NCBI GenBank assembly: GCA_964035795.1
Contig: OZ038322.1
Coordinates: forward strand, 5,756,925-5,820,924
Origin: Pterobdella sp. o SKG-2022
Taxonomy: Eukaryota > Annelida > Clitellata > Hirudinida > Piscicolidae
Direction: 5' to 3'
DNA: 64,000 bases
A model generated the notes under the pieces. The model worked only from the letters and a program-made list of their open reading frames with translations, searched no databases and was not told where the DNA came from. This document shows positions 51,583 to 63,700 of this stretch, piece after piece. Numbering within the stretch: the stretch's first letter is position 1; each line of letters opens with the position of its first letter. A program made the translations under genes and the position numbers.

Positions 51583-52466
51583 ATGTCAAGTGAATTTGGC
51601 GTGCTGTTTGTTCTGTTTTGTGTTCTCCAGAGCTCAGTTGCTGATCCGTATTTCGTATACAGCGATGGAAAGTGAGAAAGTTGAAAAAATTAATTTATTA
51701 TATATATTTTTATCACAATTTAATATATATATTTTTAGTTTATTTATGATAATTCATTATTTTTAAAAAATCAAATGTTTATCTACTCAAAAACAAGCTC
51801 AAAATATTATCGAACAACTCGTGTTTTTACATCGTCTCACGATCTCTAATAACTGGTTAAATTGACCTGTTCGACAATGAAACATACAGGATTTTGGAAA
51901 ACCGCATAACGTTGTGACTGGGATTCTTGCAAAATGTCATTGTAGTGCTCAGTTGAACGCACTCAGCCATATTTTATCTTTCAGACTAAGTGCAGGGAGA
52001 TATTTGAGGCACGAGTTTTTAAGCGATTAAGTCCGATGTGCCTCTGACATGGCAGGGTTTCGAGACAGTTGTAACTCGAAAGTCTCGATGACAAGCGATC
52101 AGACAGGCCCACTGTTTTTTGAATTAAGCTATTAAATACCTTATCTAGGGCGCTACCTGTTCGGACTCTGCCATCTCACAATAAAAACATTAATCAACCC
52201 TGGCCCGGCTTTGCAACAAGCCGAAGTAGCGAAATTACGTAAAGAAAAAAATATCCTAGTAAACTAAATTTTTGTCCCAATATTTATAAAAGCATTATTT
52301 GTCTCCTTGTTTATTCAAATGTATTTATAGAAAAATTTTATTCTTGGTTCTTGTATATTCAAACTCATACATTTATCTAACAAAGTGGCTATTTGTGAAA
52401 AGTTGATAGTTTGTTCGGTTAAGTTTATTCATCAATGTCAAGTGATTTTGTTAAACCGTATATCAA

Positions 52467-52537
<71 letters not shown>

Positions 52538-55221
52538 GCTAAATAATAATAAAAGCATCAACTAACACTTTAAACCCTACTTTACTTATGTCTACTTATT
52601 TCTTAGCAAAACCAATAACAATTTTTTTCGAAATGTAATTAGTAAACTTTCAAAATAATTTTGCCATAAAGTTCATTATTTTGTTAAAATCTTATTAAAA
52701 ATATACTTTTTAATTTTAGTTTTTCAGCATTTTATCTTAGATTTTTTAAATTCATCATTTTGTTATAGAATCAACGTGAGTAAGATTTCCTTGGTGTTTG
52801 AAGATAGGCCTGAGATTGTTCTTTACACTCAAGGTATATAAAATTTATTTTTTATTGGTGTTGATATATGACTCAAATGAAACACTATGTGAAGGAAGTA
52901 CTAACGATGCAAGCAAACCAGCTGCTGTGAAAGAGGGTATCAGTTATAAAGTGAGAATTTGTTATGTTCATACTTCACTGAGCTCTTCATAGTTATGAGA
53001 ATTTCAGATACGTTAATTTTTACTGAATTTAAGAAGGTTTATTAGTTGATGTCATTTTTGATTTTTAAATGAAATTCACTAACGGCTATCGCACTCATAA
53101 GTCTACTTGCACTCATGGTCTTTAGGAGCTATTCAGTCAAGATTGAAAGTTTCTTTATCGTGAATCTTTAGATGAGTTTGTTCGAAAGTTTTTTCATAAA
53201 AATGATAAAGCATTATGTGATACTTTTTTCTGCGTAATACTCGCAAAGGTTTTAATGATGCTGGTGCAAACTTTACACCAGGCTGAACGTAACTGTTGTA
53301 TCTCTCAATTATTTGCATATTATTTTTCAAGTTTAAACCCTCAAGTTGAGGAAGTTTGGAAAACCTCGTCAATTCTAGTTTCATCCAAACCAACACCTTT
53401 GTATTTTCGTATGTGCAACAGTATTACACTTAATGACGCTGTAAGCTAGGTCATATAAAATGTATTCTAAATATGGTAAACTCCATTATTTTAATGTTAT
53501 GTTTTTTATTTTTCAATTTTTTTTAAATTTTTGTTACAGGTGAAGATAGTTTACACCATTCCAAAAGATGTAGTTTTAGGGATGGTTTTTAAAGGGTTCA
53601 TGACTAGGAAAGGAATATCATGTGAAGAGTTTTTTATGAAATTATAACGCCTTCAATTTGTTTGAACTAATTATATTTTAAGGACTTAATATAACTTCTG
53701 AATGAACGAATTTTTATTATTTAAATAGGGAAAAGCTACAGCTATTTCATGGAAAGTTTTTTACCATCTGAGGTATTACGTACATATTACTCACCTGCTA
53801 TAAATGCTCCCCGGGGATTTACTTACAGAGGTGAAATGAAATGATGTTTAACTTTAGAATATCCAAAAGTGATAGATGTTTTAAGACATTTGTTAAACAC
53901 ACGTCTCAATAGCATTTTATAAAATTTTAGTTTAAAACAAGAAATTATTTTCAATGTAAAAAAGCTAAGATCCAACTCCTAGTAGTAAGTGATAATTTTA
54001 TATACCTCGAAGTCATATAAACATAAACTAAGTCAGACAGCTTGCATTTTTACTATTATTTTCAAATAGATTCCTTATGTTGAGAAAAATCATAAGACAA
54101 CTGCAAGAATGAAGGAAGCCATGTAAATAAATAGAAACAGGTAATAGTAGTGACCATTATGCCTTGTACCATGAAATCTTGTGCAAATAGGAATTTTTCT
54201 AGTGAAGATTAACTCGCAGAAATATTAAATACATTCTAAAAATGGCAGACACTAGGAATAATAATCATAATAATCACAATGCTGTCAAAAAATTAATGGC
54301 ATAAAGAGTGACGAAAAGGGCTTTTTAGTCGTGCAATGAGGTAAAGAGACCTGGAAAAGATTGTTACATGAAAAATTTTGAGAAACGAAAACATAATTCG
54401 AGATAAAGAAAAAAGCTTAAATTTTAGCATTATAACTGCGATGAATCAAAAGTAACTTAATCAAACCATTTTGGTCGTTTAGCTCTTTGGCGAGATGATA
54501 ATGAGGTTCTGGAATTCTATATTTTTGGCGGTTCTAATTATAAAAAATTATAATTTGGTCGATAAAATTTGTAGAAACTGTTTCATGAGTTTTTTTTTAT
54601 AATAAAATTAGTTTTTTCTTACTGAAGTAATATTTAAGAGCACTTATTAGTTTATTAAGGTATGAAGCTTTTCGTTATCAACATGACATTTTAAAGTATA
54701 TGTTTCGTATCTTAAAAAACTAATTAGTGTGTTTTAGTATTACTCATTTTATTGTGGCTTCTGAAAAATCATAATGCTTCCTGGAGGGTTTCACTAATAC
54801 CGAAGTTTTTTAACCACCTTGTTACAAAAAATTGAAAATGAATTCTGCATGAACAATAGAGCAATATATTTTAATTAAATATGAAAAAACTGTAGAAATT
54901 CATTTAATTTGAAGACAGGTTTTTGCGATGATGTTTGGCCATTATATTTGAGTTGGCTTTATAATTTGAAGTTCATATTTAAGACGAATTTTTACTAGTT
55001 AACCGAGTTGTCTAACAAAATAAGGCTCGTATGTGGTACGCAACCTGATCATCTCGGAAAAAATCCTTGTCTTGGAGTGGAAATGGATTCTAGACGTTGC
55101 AAGGGATTGGTGGGTTGATAATATAACTGAACGTTCAATAACGAAAATCATTTTTAAAAGTGTTCCAAGTATATTTATTCGTAACTGTTTCACTTTGAAT
55201 GACGATTTTTTATTATATTAA
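51583..55221 (+). CDS. RhoGDI-domain protein with N-terminal signal peptide
   Basis: Six exons: 51583-51671, 52769-52833, 52895-52950, 53540-53621, 53729-53830 and 55025-55221; 196 residues, phases agree throughout. Exon 1 encodes MSSEFGVLFVLFCVLQSSVA, a signal-peptide-like start, followed by DPYFVY. The rest follows the immunoglobulin-like fold of Rho GDP-dissociation inhibitors: LVFEDRPEIVLYTQG, KEGISYKVKIVYT, TRKGIS, APRGFTYRGSY, LEWKWILDVARDW. From RKG to RGS the spacing equals human RhoGDI1 (35 residues) with P, P, AP and G aligned. RhoGDIs normally are cytosolic and hold prenylated Rho GTPases through this fold; their acidic N-terminal arm is absent here. A 27-residue tail follows DWW. 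Intron 2 (61 nt) has a poor acceptor tract, but its removal gives the family spacing. Confidence 0.75.
51980..52230. other. GC-richer structured island in RhoGDI-like intron 1
   Basis: This stretch is visibly richer in G+C than its surroundings. It holds two mutually exclusive hairpins: TTTCGAG/CTCGAAA (52058-52064 with 52075-52081) and CGAGAC/GTCTCG (52061-52066 with 52082-52087). A further hairpin GGCTT/AAGCC lies at about 52208-52223. It may be an unrecognised SINE or an RNA; I cannot assign it. Confidence 0.35.
52467..52545. repeat. (AAT)n microsatellite
   Basis: About 25 ATA/AAT units with two interruptions, in intron 1 of the RhoGDI-like gene. Confidence 0.9.
54635..54740. repeat. MITE family B, fold-back copy
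   Basis: Left end agagcac.. ttagtttattaagg.atgaagcttttcg; the right end about 54688-54735 reads as its imperfect reverse complement (tcgtatcttaaaaaacta). About 100 bp, in intron 5 of the RhoGDI-like gene. Confidence 0.6.
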
Positions 55222-56586
55222 TTTAAACAAGAAAATTCTCATTATGACTTCTCCTTTTTCTGTTCAAACTAACTAGAATTTAACTGTATTCATCACAACC
55301 AGGTCTTAGAAAAGTTTCTTGAAACTTTCATGCTTTTCAAGTCATGTACCACATCACTTTAGGATAATGTTTCAATTATGTTGAAAAATCAATAAAATTG
55401 AGTTGAATTTTAATTCATTTTTAAAGTTAAAAAAACTTTTTTTTGGAAAAACTTGAGCCATTTTTGGATTTCATAAGATTCATGTATACATCCTTATACT
55501 CTGCCTAATGATTTCAATGGTTTATTCTTCAAAAATGGGAAACTCAAAACATATAATTATCAAAATTTTATTTATTTCTTTTTTTCCACTTTTTTTTTCT
55601 GTCTGGTGCATTTATCCAAACATTCATGCTTCTGTAAAGAGCTGCTCACAATACATTGCGGCTTGTAAGAAGTTTTTCTCATATCTGCAGATAACCTACA
55701 TGCCGCAATATCTCCTAATTAAATATTTTTCAATATATTATCTAAAAAGCGTTTTTCCATGCAGTTCAGTGCTTTCTACAAATTCAATATAGTGAAAACA
55801 CAATGTCAAACAGTTTTTTAAACCCACCATGGGATCGAACCTGGTCTCACGATAACTTATCTAATGCTCTAACAGATGAGCAAGACTGCCTAATGTGAGG
55901 TGTTTGATGGCATAAAAGTTAACTTGTATCAGTTTACAGGCACTTCGCGCTAGCGAAAAAACCATTGAATAGCTTTAGGCTAGTTGATGAACCAATCATA
56001 GAACTCATTTTTAGAAGTTTTATGAAAAAAAACTAACATTTATCACCTAACAAAGTTTTTTGAACAATCCGTGAATATTTAAACATTATGATACGTGAAT
56101 ATTTTCAAGAAAAAAAACTAACATTTTTCAAAGCCTATGATTGGTCCAATTTAAAACAGCTTTTTGCAGCTTGGAACTTCTTTAGTATCAGTTTCATGGC
56201 AACATAAGTATTTTTACTAATATTTTTTAAAATTCATTATAAAATGAAATATTAATCAAAGCAAAAAAAAAAAGAGACCACAAGATCATTTTTAGTGTTT
56301 CTTTCAAACGTTTAACTTCTATGCGATCTATAATCCAGAAATTATGCCTTGAAAACAAAAAAATGAAATTTTTAGTTTAAAATAAGTTTAAATTTTTATT
56401 CAAAAGTTAAATATAGCAAAATTTGTTTGAGATCTTTTATTTTGTGACAATTTAAAATAGAACGCAAAGGTAACTAACGTTCATTGTTTATATACACTTG
56501 TTTGCTTATTTGTCTTGTCGTCTCGATATCCTCTATTTAGACAAAAGCTAGCGAAAAGATTTATTTTTCAACCAAAAATTGGCTTA
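55222..56586. other. Spacer between the RhoGDI-like gene and VPS28
   Basis: No exon seen; an ORF at 55508-55792 is hydrophobic chance sequence. It contains SINE copy 2 (55735-55896, minus). Confidence 0.45.
55735..55896 (-). mobile_element. tRNA-headed SINE, copy 2
   Basis: On the minus strand the head reads TTGCTCATCTGTTAGAGC (A box region), GCATTAGATAAGTTATC, then a consensus B box GGTTCGATCCC. It shares GAGCATTAGAT..TTATC with copy 1 at 39217. The 3' part reads ttgtagaaagcact, a loop, aaaacgctttttagataata, matching the hairpin and tail of copy 1. Confidence 0.65.
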
Positions 56587-59500
56587 ATGTATAACGTTCG
56601 ATCAGAAAACAGACCTGAGCTTTACGAGGAAGTGAAGTTGTACAAGAATGCCAGAGAAAGAGACAAGTTAGCTTGAATTAATTTTTTTAATTATTTGGTT
56701 ACTAACTGTTAGAGTTAATTAATTTTTTTACAGCATAATGCTTGATCTATTAAGGTTTACACTTATACTGCCACGAAACTATATTCTATTTACTAAGACT
56801 TGTAAATTTTTTAAAATTGTGGTTTGAATTTATTTTCAGATATGACTATTTGGCAGAATTATACGCATTAGTGAACACATTACAATGTCTTGAAAAGGCA
56901 TATATCAAAGATGCTGTTACACCTTCAGAGTAAACCATTTTATAACAATCATTCATATTTATTTTTTATAATAAGTTACTGAATAAATATTTAAAATTTA
57001 TTTTTTCTTCAATTCTTTTTGTTAATTTTCAAAATAATTTTTTATTTTTATTTCTATAGATACACTGGTGCATGCAGCAAACTTCTGGTGCAAATCAAAG
57101 CTGCTTTTAAACAGGTAGTTTTAGTTTCTCCAAAAATTTTCAGTATTTGAAATATTAGCTCACCTCGAATAAGAGTTTAGATTTTGTATAAAAATAGGTT
57201 TCATAGAGCCCAACTTCATGTGAATATTTATAATTTTTATTTGATGTTTCACTTTCATAGTTGGAGAAACATACACAAAGTATATTTAAAAACACAAATA
57301 AATTTTATTGAGATATAAGGCTTTTTGTTAACGAAGTAACATTTTCAAGTATATCATATTCATAGTTATACTTGAAAATGTTACTTAGTTAACAAAAAGC
57401 TTTGTATCTCAATAATATTTATTTTTGTTTTTGAATGTACTCATTTGATTGTGGCTAGTGTAAGATCATCAAATACAAAGCGTTTAGTAACTTAACGCAT
57501 GAATCTTTTTGTGTATTAAGTTAATACAAAAAGCTTTGTTTATTTACTTTATGAATACTTTGTGTTTCTCTCACTATTGGCTCAGGCTATTTTATGTCAA
57601 TTTATATAATCATAATCATTGTTGTGCTGGTAGGTACAAGGAGAAGAGTATAGCAGTGTTGAGGAGTTCATGAAGAAAAGAAAGGTTGGCATTAGATTGT
57701 TTAATGATGTTGTGTTCAAAGGCTGATCTTTCCAACCAGTTTTTTTTTGTTTTAGTTAAATTTTTTATTGTAGTATTTTTTTTGTTGAAATATATCTGGT
57801 TTTTGAATATTGAAGGCAGCTGTTGATTTAATTATGGCATGAATCTAATCAATTTGCTGATGGTTGCTACAAGCTGAGCAACTGTTTCATAATTGTTGTA
57901 CGAAATTTGAGAGATATCACTGCATTTTATTTTAACTTCTAATTATTCATCAAGATTTTCACTTTTTTTGTTAAATAATCAATATTGGCAATCAATAAAA
58001 ACAATAATAATAATAATAATATATATCATTAAAACTAATATTTTCATTTTATTTATAGCAATGATTATTTTGTTGACTGCTATTAACTATCATCATTATA
58101 AGTTTTTTTGACTCATTATTTCCAGATGAACTGTTTAGCTGCACTGGAAAGGATAAAAGAAGACAGACCAATAACAATCAAGGATGACAATGGCAACACT
58201 AGCAGGTGCATTGCGGACATAGTTTCTGTGAGTCGAGCATTTTGTATGTGCTTTTATTATCATCAAATTGTGTTCATTTATACATAGGAGTTATTAGTTG
58301 GTTTTAAGGAATAACTTTCTATATAGTTGAATAACTATCTAACTAATAGTTGAATTTTGAATTTAAACTTCAAATTTATGATTGGTTTAGATGCCTATCT
58401 AAATGAGCTCATGTTTTTATTATACAGAATTTAATTCTTCAAGTTAATATTCTATCAATTTTTCACCATAATTATATTTAAATACTGTTTAGATATTTTT
58501 AGGTTTTTATTGTCAAGTTATTGATATGGTTGTTGTTATTATTAACATAACTGCAGTTGTTCATCACAATAATGGACAAGTTGAGGTTGGAAATCAAATG
58601 CACAGATGAAGTGAGTTTTCAAATCTCAAAATTAGTTTCCATTTATCAGCATTAGTGAACAGCAATATTTTTCATTCAATAAAAACTACATAGAGTTTCG
58701 TTGAAAGAATCACATTATCAAGACGGTTTGATAATGGCTTTGTATTAAGGAAAATAATTATACTTTTATACCCCCGTATAAGTTTTTATTATCACAATGT
58801 TTGTATACTAGATTTTAACATATATGTTCAACAATGGTGCGAAAACCTCTGCTTAAAACATTTGTGATGATGGGCTTGATACTAACAATAACATTGATAA
58901 TATTAGTGATAATAATGAAAGCGATAATATTAACTATATTACTTGTACTAATAACAAAAATAATTACAACCAACTAAGATTAATAAAATAAAAATAACGA
59001 TACTAACCCAGTTTCTATAATAATGTTGTTTGACACAGATCCAGCCAGACCTGAAAGAGTTGGCAGGGACCATGGACAGGTTGAGCATGTTACAAGAGGA
59101 CTTTGTGGGCAAGATTAAAGTCGCTGAGTGGTTGGTACATTGTTGTAAATAGTTTCAATGATTTTTTCCTTGTTTTCAATGGTTTTAATTGTGTGTTCAT
59201 TGTTCCCATGATTTAAAAAGTGTGTTCATAGTTTGTTTTCTATTCCAATAGTTTTATTGGTGTGTTTGTATTTGGTGAACGGCTTTTCGTCATTTCAATA
59301 GCTTTAGTGGTAATTTTATATCTGGCTAAATTATAAGTTTCATCAATTGTTTTCGATGGTTGCAATAGTTTACTCATGTTTGGTTGGAATTTTTCAAGTT
59401 TGCTTATCATGGAAGCTTAGTGTTGTTTCATTAACGTTATGATCACATGCTGATGAATTTCTTCGTCAATTACGTTTGAAAATGTTCCGTATAATAACTG

Positions 59501-60264
59501 TATATATGTTGTTCTGAACACGTTCATTCAAAAAGTTGAGTTACAATTTTCTATGAGTTTATTCTCATCATTAGACGTCAACAATATTTGTGGAGATAGT
59601 ATTGTTTTTATTACAAGGTTTTCATGAATAATTATCTAGCCAGTGTTCGTTGTATTGTAAAATCATATATAACAATAGTTGAATAATAGTAATAATAATA
59701 GTCTACGAAGTTTGTTATAGTAATGTTCAACCCTAGGAGTTTAATAACTAAGCTTGATTTTTATATTATTGAAAATTTAATTTAATGTGGATATTATGTG
59801 ATAGGCTGGGAGTGTTAGGAGGCATGCAGGCTTCAGATGAACTTTCTGAAACTCAAGTGATTATTGCATGATACTAATATATATGCTTTATAAACTTTAA
59901 TATATGTATATAAACGATATTGAAACTAAGTATTTCAATGGTAGTTTTTCAATTATTCAATTAAGTTGTGGATAGGAATTTTATCATTCAAGTTATTGGC
60001 AAAGATTTTTTAAATAAGATTGTTGGTTTAAAGTGGTCTTGAAGACTTAACCAGTTTCATGCCACTATAATAATATTCGTCCTTTGTTTTTTGCCAACTT
60101 GAGTTAAGGATATAAGTTTGAAAAATTGAGTTATTGATATAAAAGCTTATAGAAATTTTTCAAATTTGACATATATGTTTAAAATAAACTTGAAGGTGAG
60201 GCAATTGTTGTTCGACTTAGACTCTTCCTACCAAGCATTCAATCATCTCCTTCACAAATCTTGA
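56587..60264 (+). CDS. VPS28: VPS28, ESCRT-I subunit
   Basis: Nine exons: 56587-56666, 56840-56929, 57060-57114, 57634-57684, 58126-58227, 58557-58610, 59039-59130, 59805-59856 and 60196-60264; 214 residues (human 221), all phases agree and introns are GT-AG. The N-terminal core domain (about 8-100) has [48 protein letters not shown]. The linker and C-terminal four-helix domain have [57 protein letters not shown] and end [11 protein letters not shown]28 binds TSG101 and VPS37 through its N-terminal part and links ESCRT-I to ESCRT-II through the C-terminal domain, on endosomal membranes. The last exon is needed: reading through its donor at 59857 would end the protein after four residues. The start Met is the first in frame; an upstream leader exon is possible. 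Confidence 0.96.
57288..57433. repeat. MITE family B, near-perfect fold-back in VPS28 intron 3
   Basis: Left arm about 57288-57353 and right arm about 57367-57432 are inverted copies with about five mismatches in 65 bases; the loop is about 12 bases (tcatattcatag). Core gctttttgttaac with cattttcaagtata. The transcript of this intron would form a long hairpin. Confidence 0.85.
57475..57600. repeat. MITE family C, VPS28 intron 3
   Basis: The right part read on the minus strand gives aatagcctga, then gtgag, aaacacaaagtattcat and aaagctttttgtat, matching the copies at 28370 and 44777. The left part (acaaagcg, cttaacgc) is an inverted, eroded partner. Confidence 0.5.
60033..60082. repeat. Dispersed repeat shared with 2781-2830
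   Basis: See 2781-2830. This copy lies in the last VPS28 intron (59857-60195). Confidence 0.6.
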
Positions 60265-60397
60265 AGATTGCAATCAACTTGTTTGGATTTACTTCGTAAT
60301 ATTTTTTTTCAATAGGTACTGTCTTTATATAACTTCATTTTGATAATTGTATAAACGATTATTAGTTTTTTTTATAGACAAACATTGAATTTTTTGG

Positions 60398-60403
60398 AAT
60401 AAA
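60398..60403 (+). terminator. VPS28 poly(A) signal candidate AATAAA
   Basis: AATAAA 134 bases past the VPS28 stop and about 320 bases before the DDX47 start codon, so the two transcripts could be separate. Confidence 0.45.
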
Positions 60404-60720
60404 ATCGTGATGCGTAAAAGTTTTGCGTTTTTCTTAAACATCTTAATTGACCTGAAACACATAAAGTTAAATCCATTTTGGACTGATATAAAACTGAATT
60501 TGGTGCCTTTCCTAGATTTAAAATGCTTCAAAAAATTTGATTCTAAATTCAATAATTGTTTTTCTTTATAATTTTACGATCAAAATCACATTTTTATAAA
60601 TTTCGAAAATTTATGTAGTGTTTCATTTTGCAAGTTAATAAAGATGTAACTAGTTGTTCTTTGTCGTTGAGTGATATTTAACTTTGAATTTCATGAGAGG
60701 TTTTTTCTAAAATATTCTAA

Positions 60721-63700
60721 ATGAATTCAAAAAGTTCTGACACGTCTGATATAGACGAGCAAAATATATCAGAGGAAGATTCAATGAAACATGCAATACC
60801 TCAAGATAATGTGATTAATGATACCACTGATTTCAAATCCTTAGTAAGGATAATTTGAATATATTTTAAAGCAGTTATTAGTCAAGTTAATCGTTTATAG
60901 GGGGTTTGTGAGACTTTATGTGATGCTTGTGAGTCTCTCAAATGGATTTCTCCATCAGAGATTCAAAAGCAAGCCATCCCTGTGGCCCTAAGTGGCAGGG
61001 ATTTGATTGGTTTGGCTGAAACTGGTTCAGGAAAAACTGGAGCATTTGCTATACCCATTGTTCAAGGTTTAATCAAAACTTGTTCAAAAACTTTGGTATT
61101 ATGGCGTTTTAAATGATACTTTGCACAAAGTTTTAATATTTTTTTTGAATAACTCTACAAAATGAAGCAACTTTTTTGATACTTTTTTATTCAAACTAAA
61201 ATTATTGACAAATTCAACTTCATTAGTAAAATGAAAAACTCATTTAAAAATATACTAATGATTTATAAAAAAGTTGAATTTGTTAAAAACTTAAGTTTGA
61301 ATAAAAAATTATCAAAAATATTGTTTCATTTTATAAAGTTTTTTTCGAAAACAACACAACATTGATAAATGGAGTCTTCGAAAGAAAACAGTTTAAATAC
61401 AAAATAATATTAACTTCACATACAGTATTTTTAAAATTCAATAAAACTCTTTCCAGCTCTTTTAGAAACTCCTACAAGATTATTTGCATTGATTCTGACT
61501 CCTACAAGAGAATTAGCCATGCAAATATCAGACCAGTTTGAGTCACTGGGAGCTAGTATTAGTCTCAAATGTGGTCAGTTTCCATAACTCATTACATATT
61601 CCAAGATATTTATCTATTTATAATTTAAATTAAATCAATATATTGTAAAAAATTAATGTGTTTTCAAATAATGTTGAATAAAAATACTGGGTTATCAGAA
61701 ATATTCATGTAGTTTAGTTTTTTTCATGTTGAACTTTCATTTATGCATTCTTCTTTCCCAAATAGCTCAATCAAGTTCTGTTTAACTAACGGATAATAAA
61801 ATCATTTAAAGCTGTGATAATTGGAGGAATGGATGTGAAAACACAGAAACTAATGTTAGAGAGGAAGCCCCATGTCATTATTGGTGAGATTGTGCATTAG
61901 ATTCAATTTTGAGTCAATATTTCAAAGTAAATCAACCTTGAAATATAAATTAAGCACATGATAATAATAATATTCTAATGCAAATATTTTTTTAAAATCA
62001 GAAGGTTTATAAATAAAAAAAATTTAAATACTCCAATTGTTACATTCAATTTTTTATTCTGATAGAGTTACAATTGTGATACAAACTTGATTTACAGCCA
62101 CTCCTGGTAGAATTCTCGACCATTTAAGGAACACCAAAGGGTTTCATTTGAAATCACTCAAATACCTTGTAATACTGTTTTGATATCAAAATTTGTGTGT
62201 TTAAATCCATTTATATCGTTTTTATTTAAAATCTTTATAAAAATTATTAATATTTGAAATGATTTTTAGTCTGGCGTGAATTGCTTTATTTAATGTAAAA
62301 CATCATCATAAGTATTATTTCAAATGTGTATAAGTATTCAGAAATTGCTTGTAATATCCCTCTAACCTCAAGTTATGATACATAAGACGTTAAACGATCA
62401 ATAACAACGATAATAATCATAAAATTTTGTGGAAGTGATACGTTATTATTCTTTAAACATTCTACTCTATTTAATTCCAACTGATAACGCATTTGTGGAG
62501 GTATTGGATGAGGCAGATAGACTTCTGGGAGGGGATTTCCAACAGGAGGTCATATAATTACATCTTTTGGTTCAAATTAATGAAATTTTATCATATCTTC
62601 ATATTGAGTTTCGTTTTAAGTATCATAATATTGATCACCATCTGAAGGGTTTCTGATGAAACTTTATTTTATACTTCATCTAGTATCTCAGGTTATAGAT
62701 TAGAATTAATTGATTAGCAATTTAGCTGGAACAGAATTTATAATTGACCAACAGATAGATGATATACTGACAGCAATCCCCCATGAAAGGAACACCTACT
62801 TATTTTCTGCCACTATGACTAAAAAGGTTAGTATTGAGTGTTATAAATAAATATATATCATAAAATGTATTAACTAAAAAACTGAAGATTTTTGATGAAA
62901 ATATACAAAGATCTTGTAAGACCAGCTTTCAATATCATTTGATCAAATAGCTTTGGTTTATGACAAAATTTCATATGGTGTGTGAACAAACTGTGCAGTG
63001 TTACTACACAAAGCAATATCTATAATATATTAGAGTCTATTGCATTGGTATTAAACTAATATGCATTAGTTCTCAGAGTTAGTTGTTCGCATGAAAAAAT
63101 TGGGATTTTTTCATTGAATATAAGTTATTTATAATGACGATTTGTTAGGAGTATACAAAAAAGGCCAATTTACTTCAAACAATGTTTCAACTGTAGGTTG
63201 CCAAGCTGCAGAGAGCTTCTCTAAGAAACCCTGTCACCCTAGAAGTAACCATAATCTCTCAATTATGCTACCTTAGGATTAATCATAATCTCTTAATTAT
63301 AACTCAACATCTAATGTTAACTGTTGCTGTCAACTTATTTTTTTGTTGACTCTGTATTAAATGTTATTTTATTATTGATTTTCAATTTATTTATCGTTGT
63401 TAGTGGCTTACCCTCACGCTGATCAAAGCTTTTAATGCAATGATGTCGACACTCAGATAGGCAAAAAGTTCCAGACAGCATCAAAGTTGCAACAGCACAT
63501 GTTGTTCATCCCTGAAGTTCACAAGGTGTGTCTATGCGCCTCAATAGCTTGTTGGCGCTATATAAATGAATAATATGATTAATTGACATTTTGATGTTTT
63601 GTTGATGGTTTGTTACTTAACGGAATATATACAGAAAGGTAGTATGATGATTGAATTCTGTTATTTAAATACATGTAATATTTATCCCTCTGAAACTGTT

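Noticed and set aside
52798..52992. ORF reading through the 61-nt RhoGDI-like intron
   Set aside because: The read-through adds residues that break the RhoGDI spacing; removing 52834-52894 restores an exact fit.
55508..55792. 94-residue hydrophobic ORF
   Set aside because: No family features, overlaps a SINE on the other strand, and has the composition of AT-rich noise.
59805..59871. VPS28 ending at the TGA just after 59856
   Set aside because: This would drop the conserved QVRQ..FDL..YNAFN end, which is found in phase at 60196-60264.
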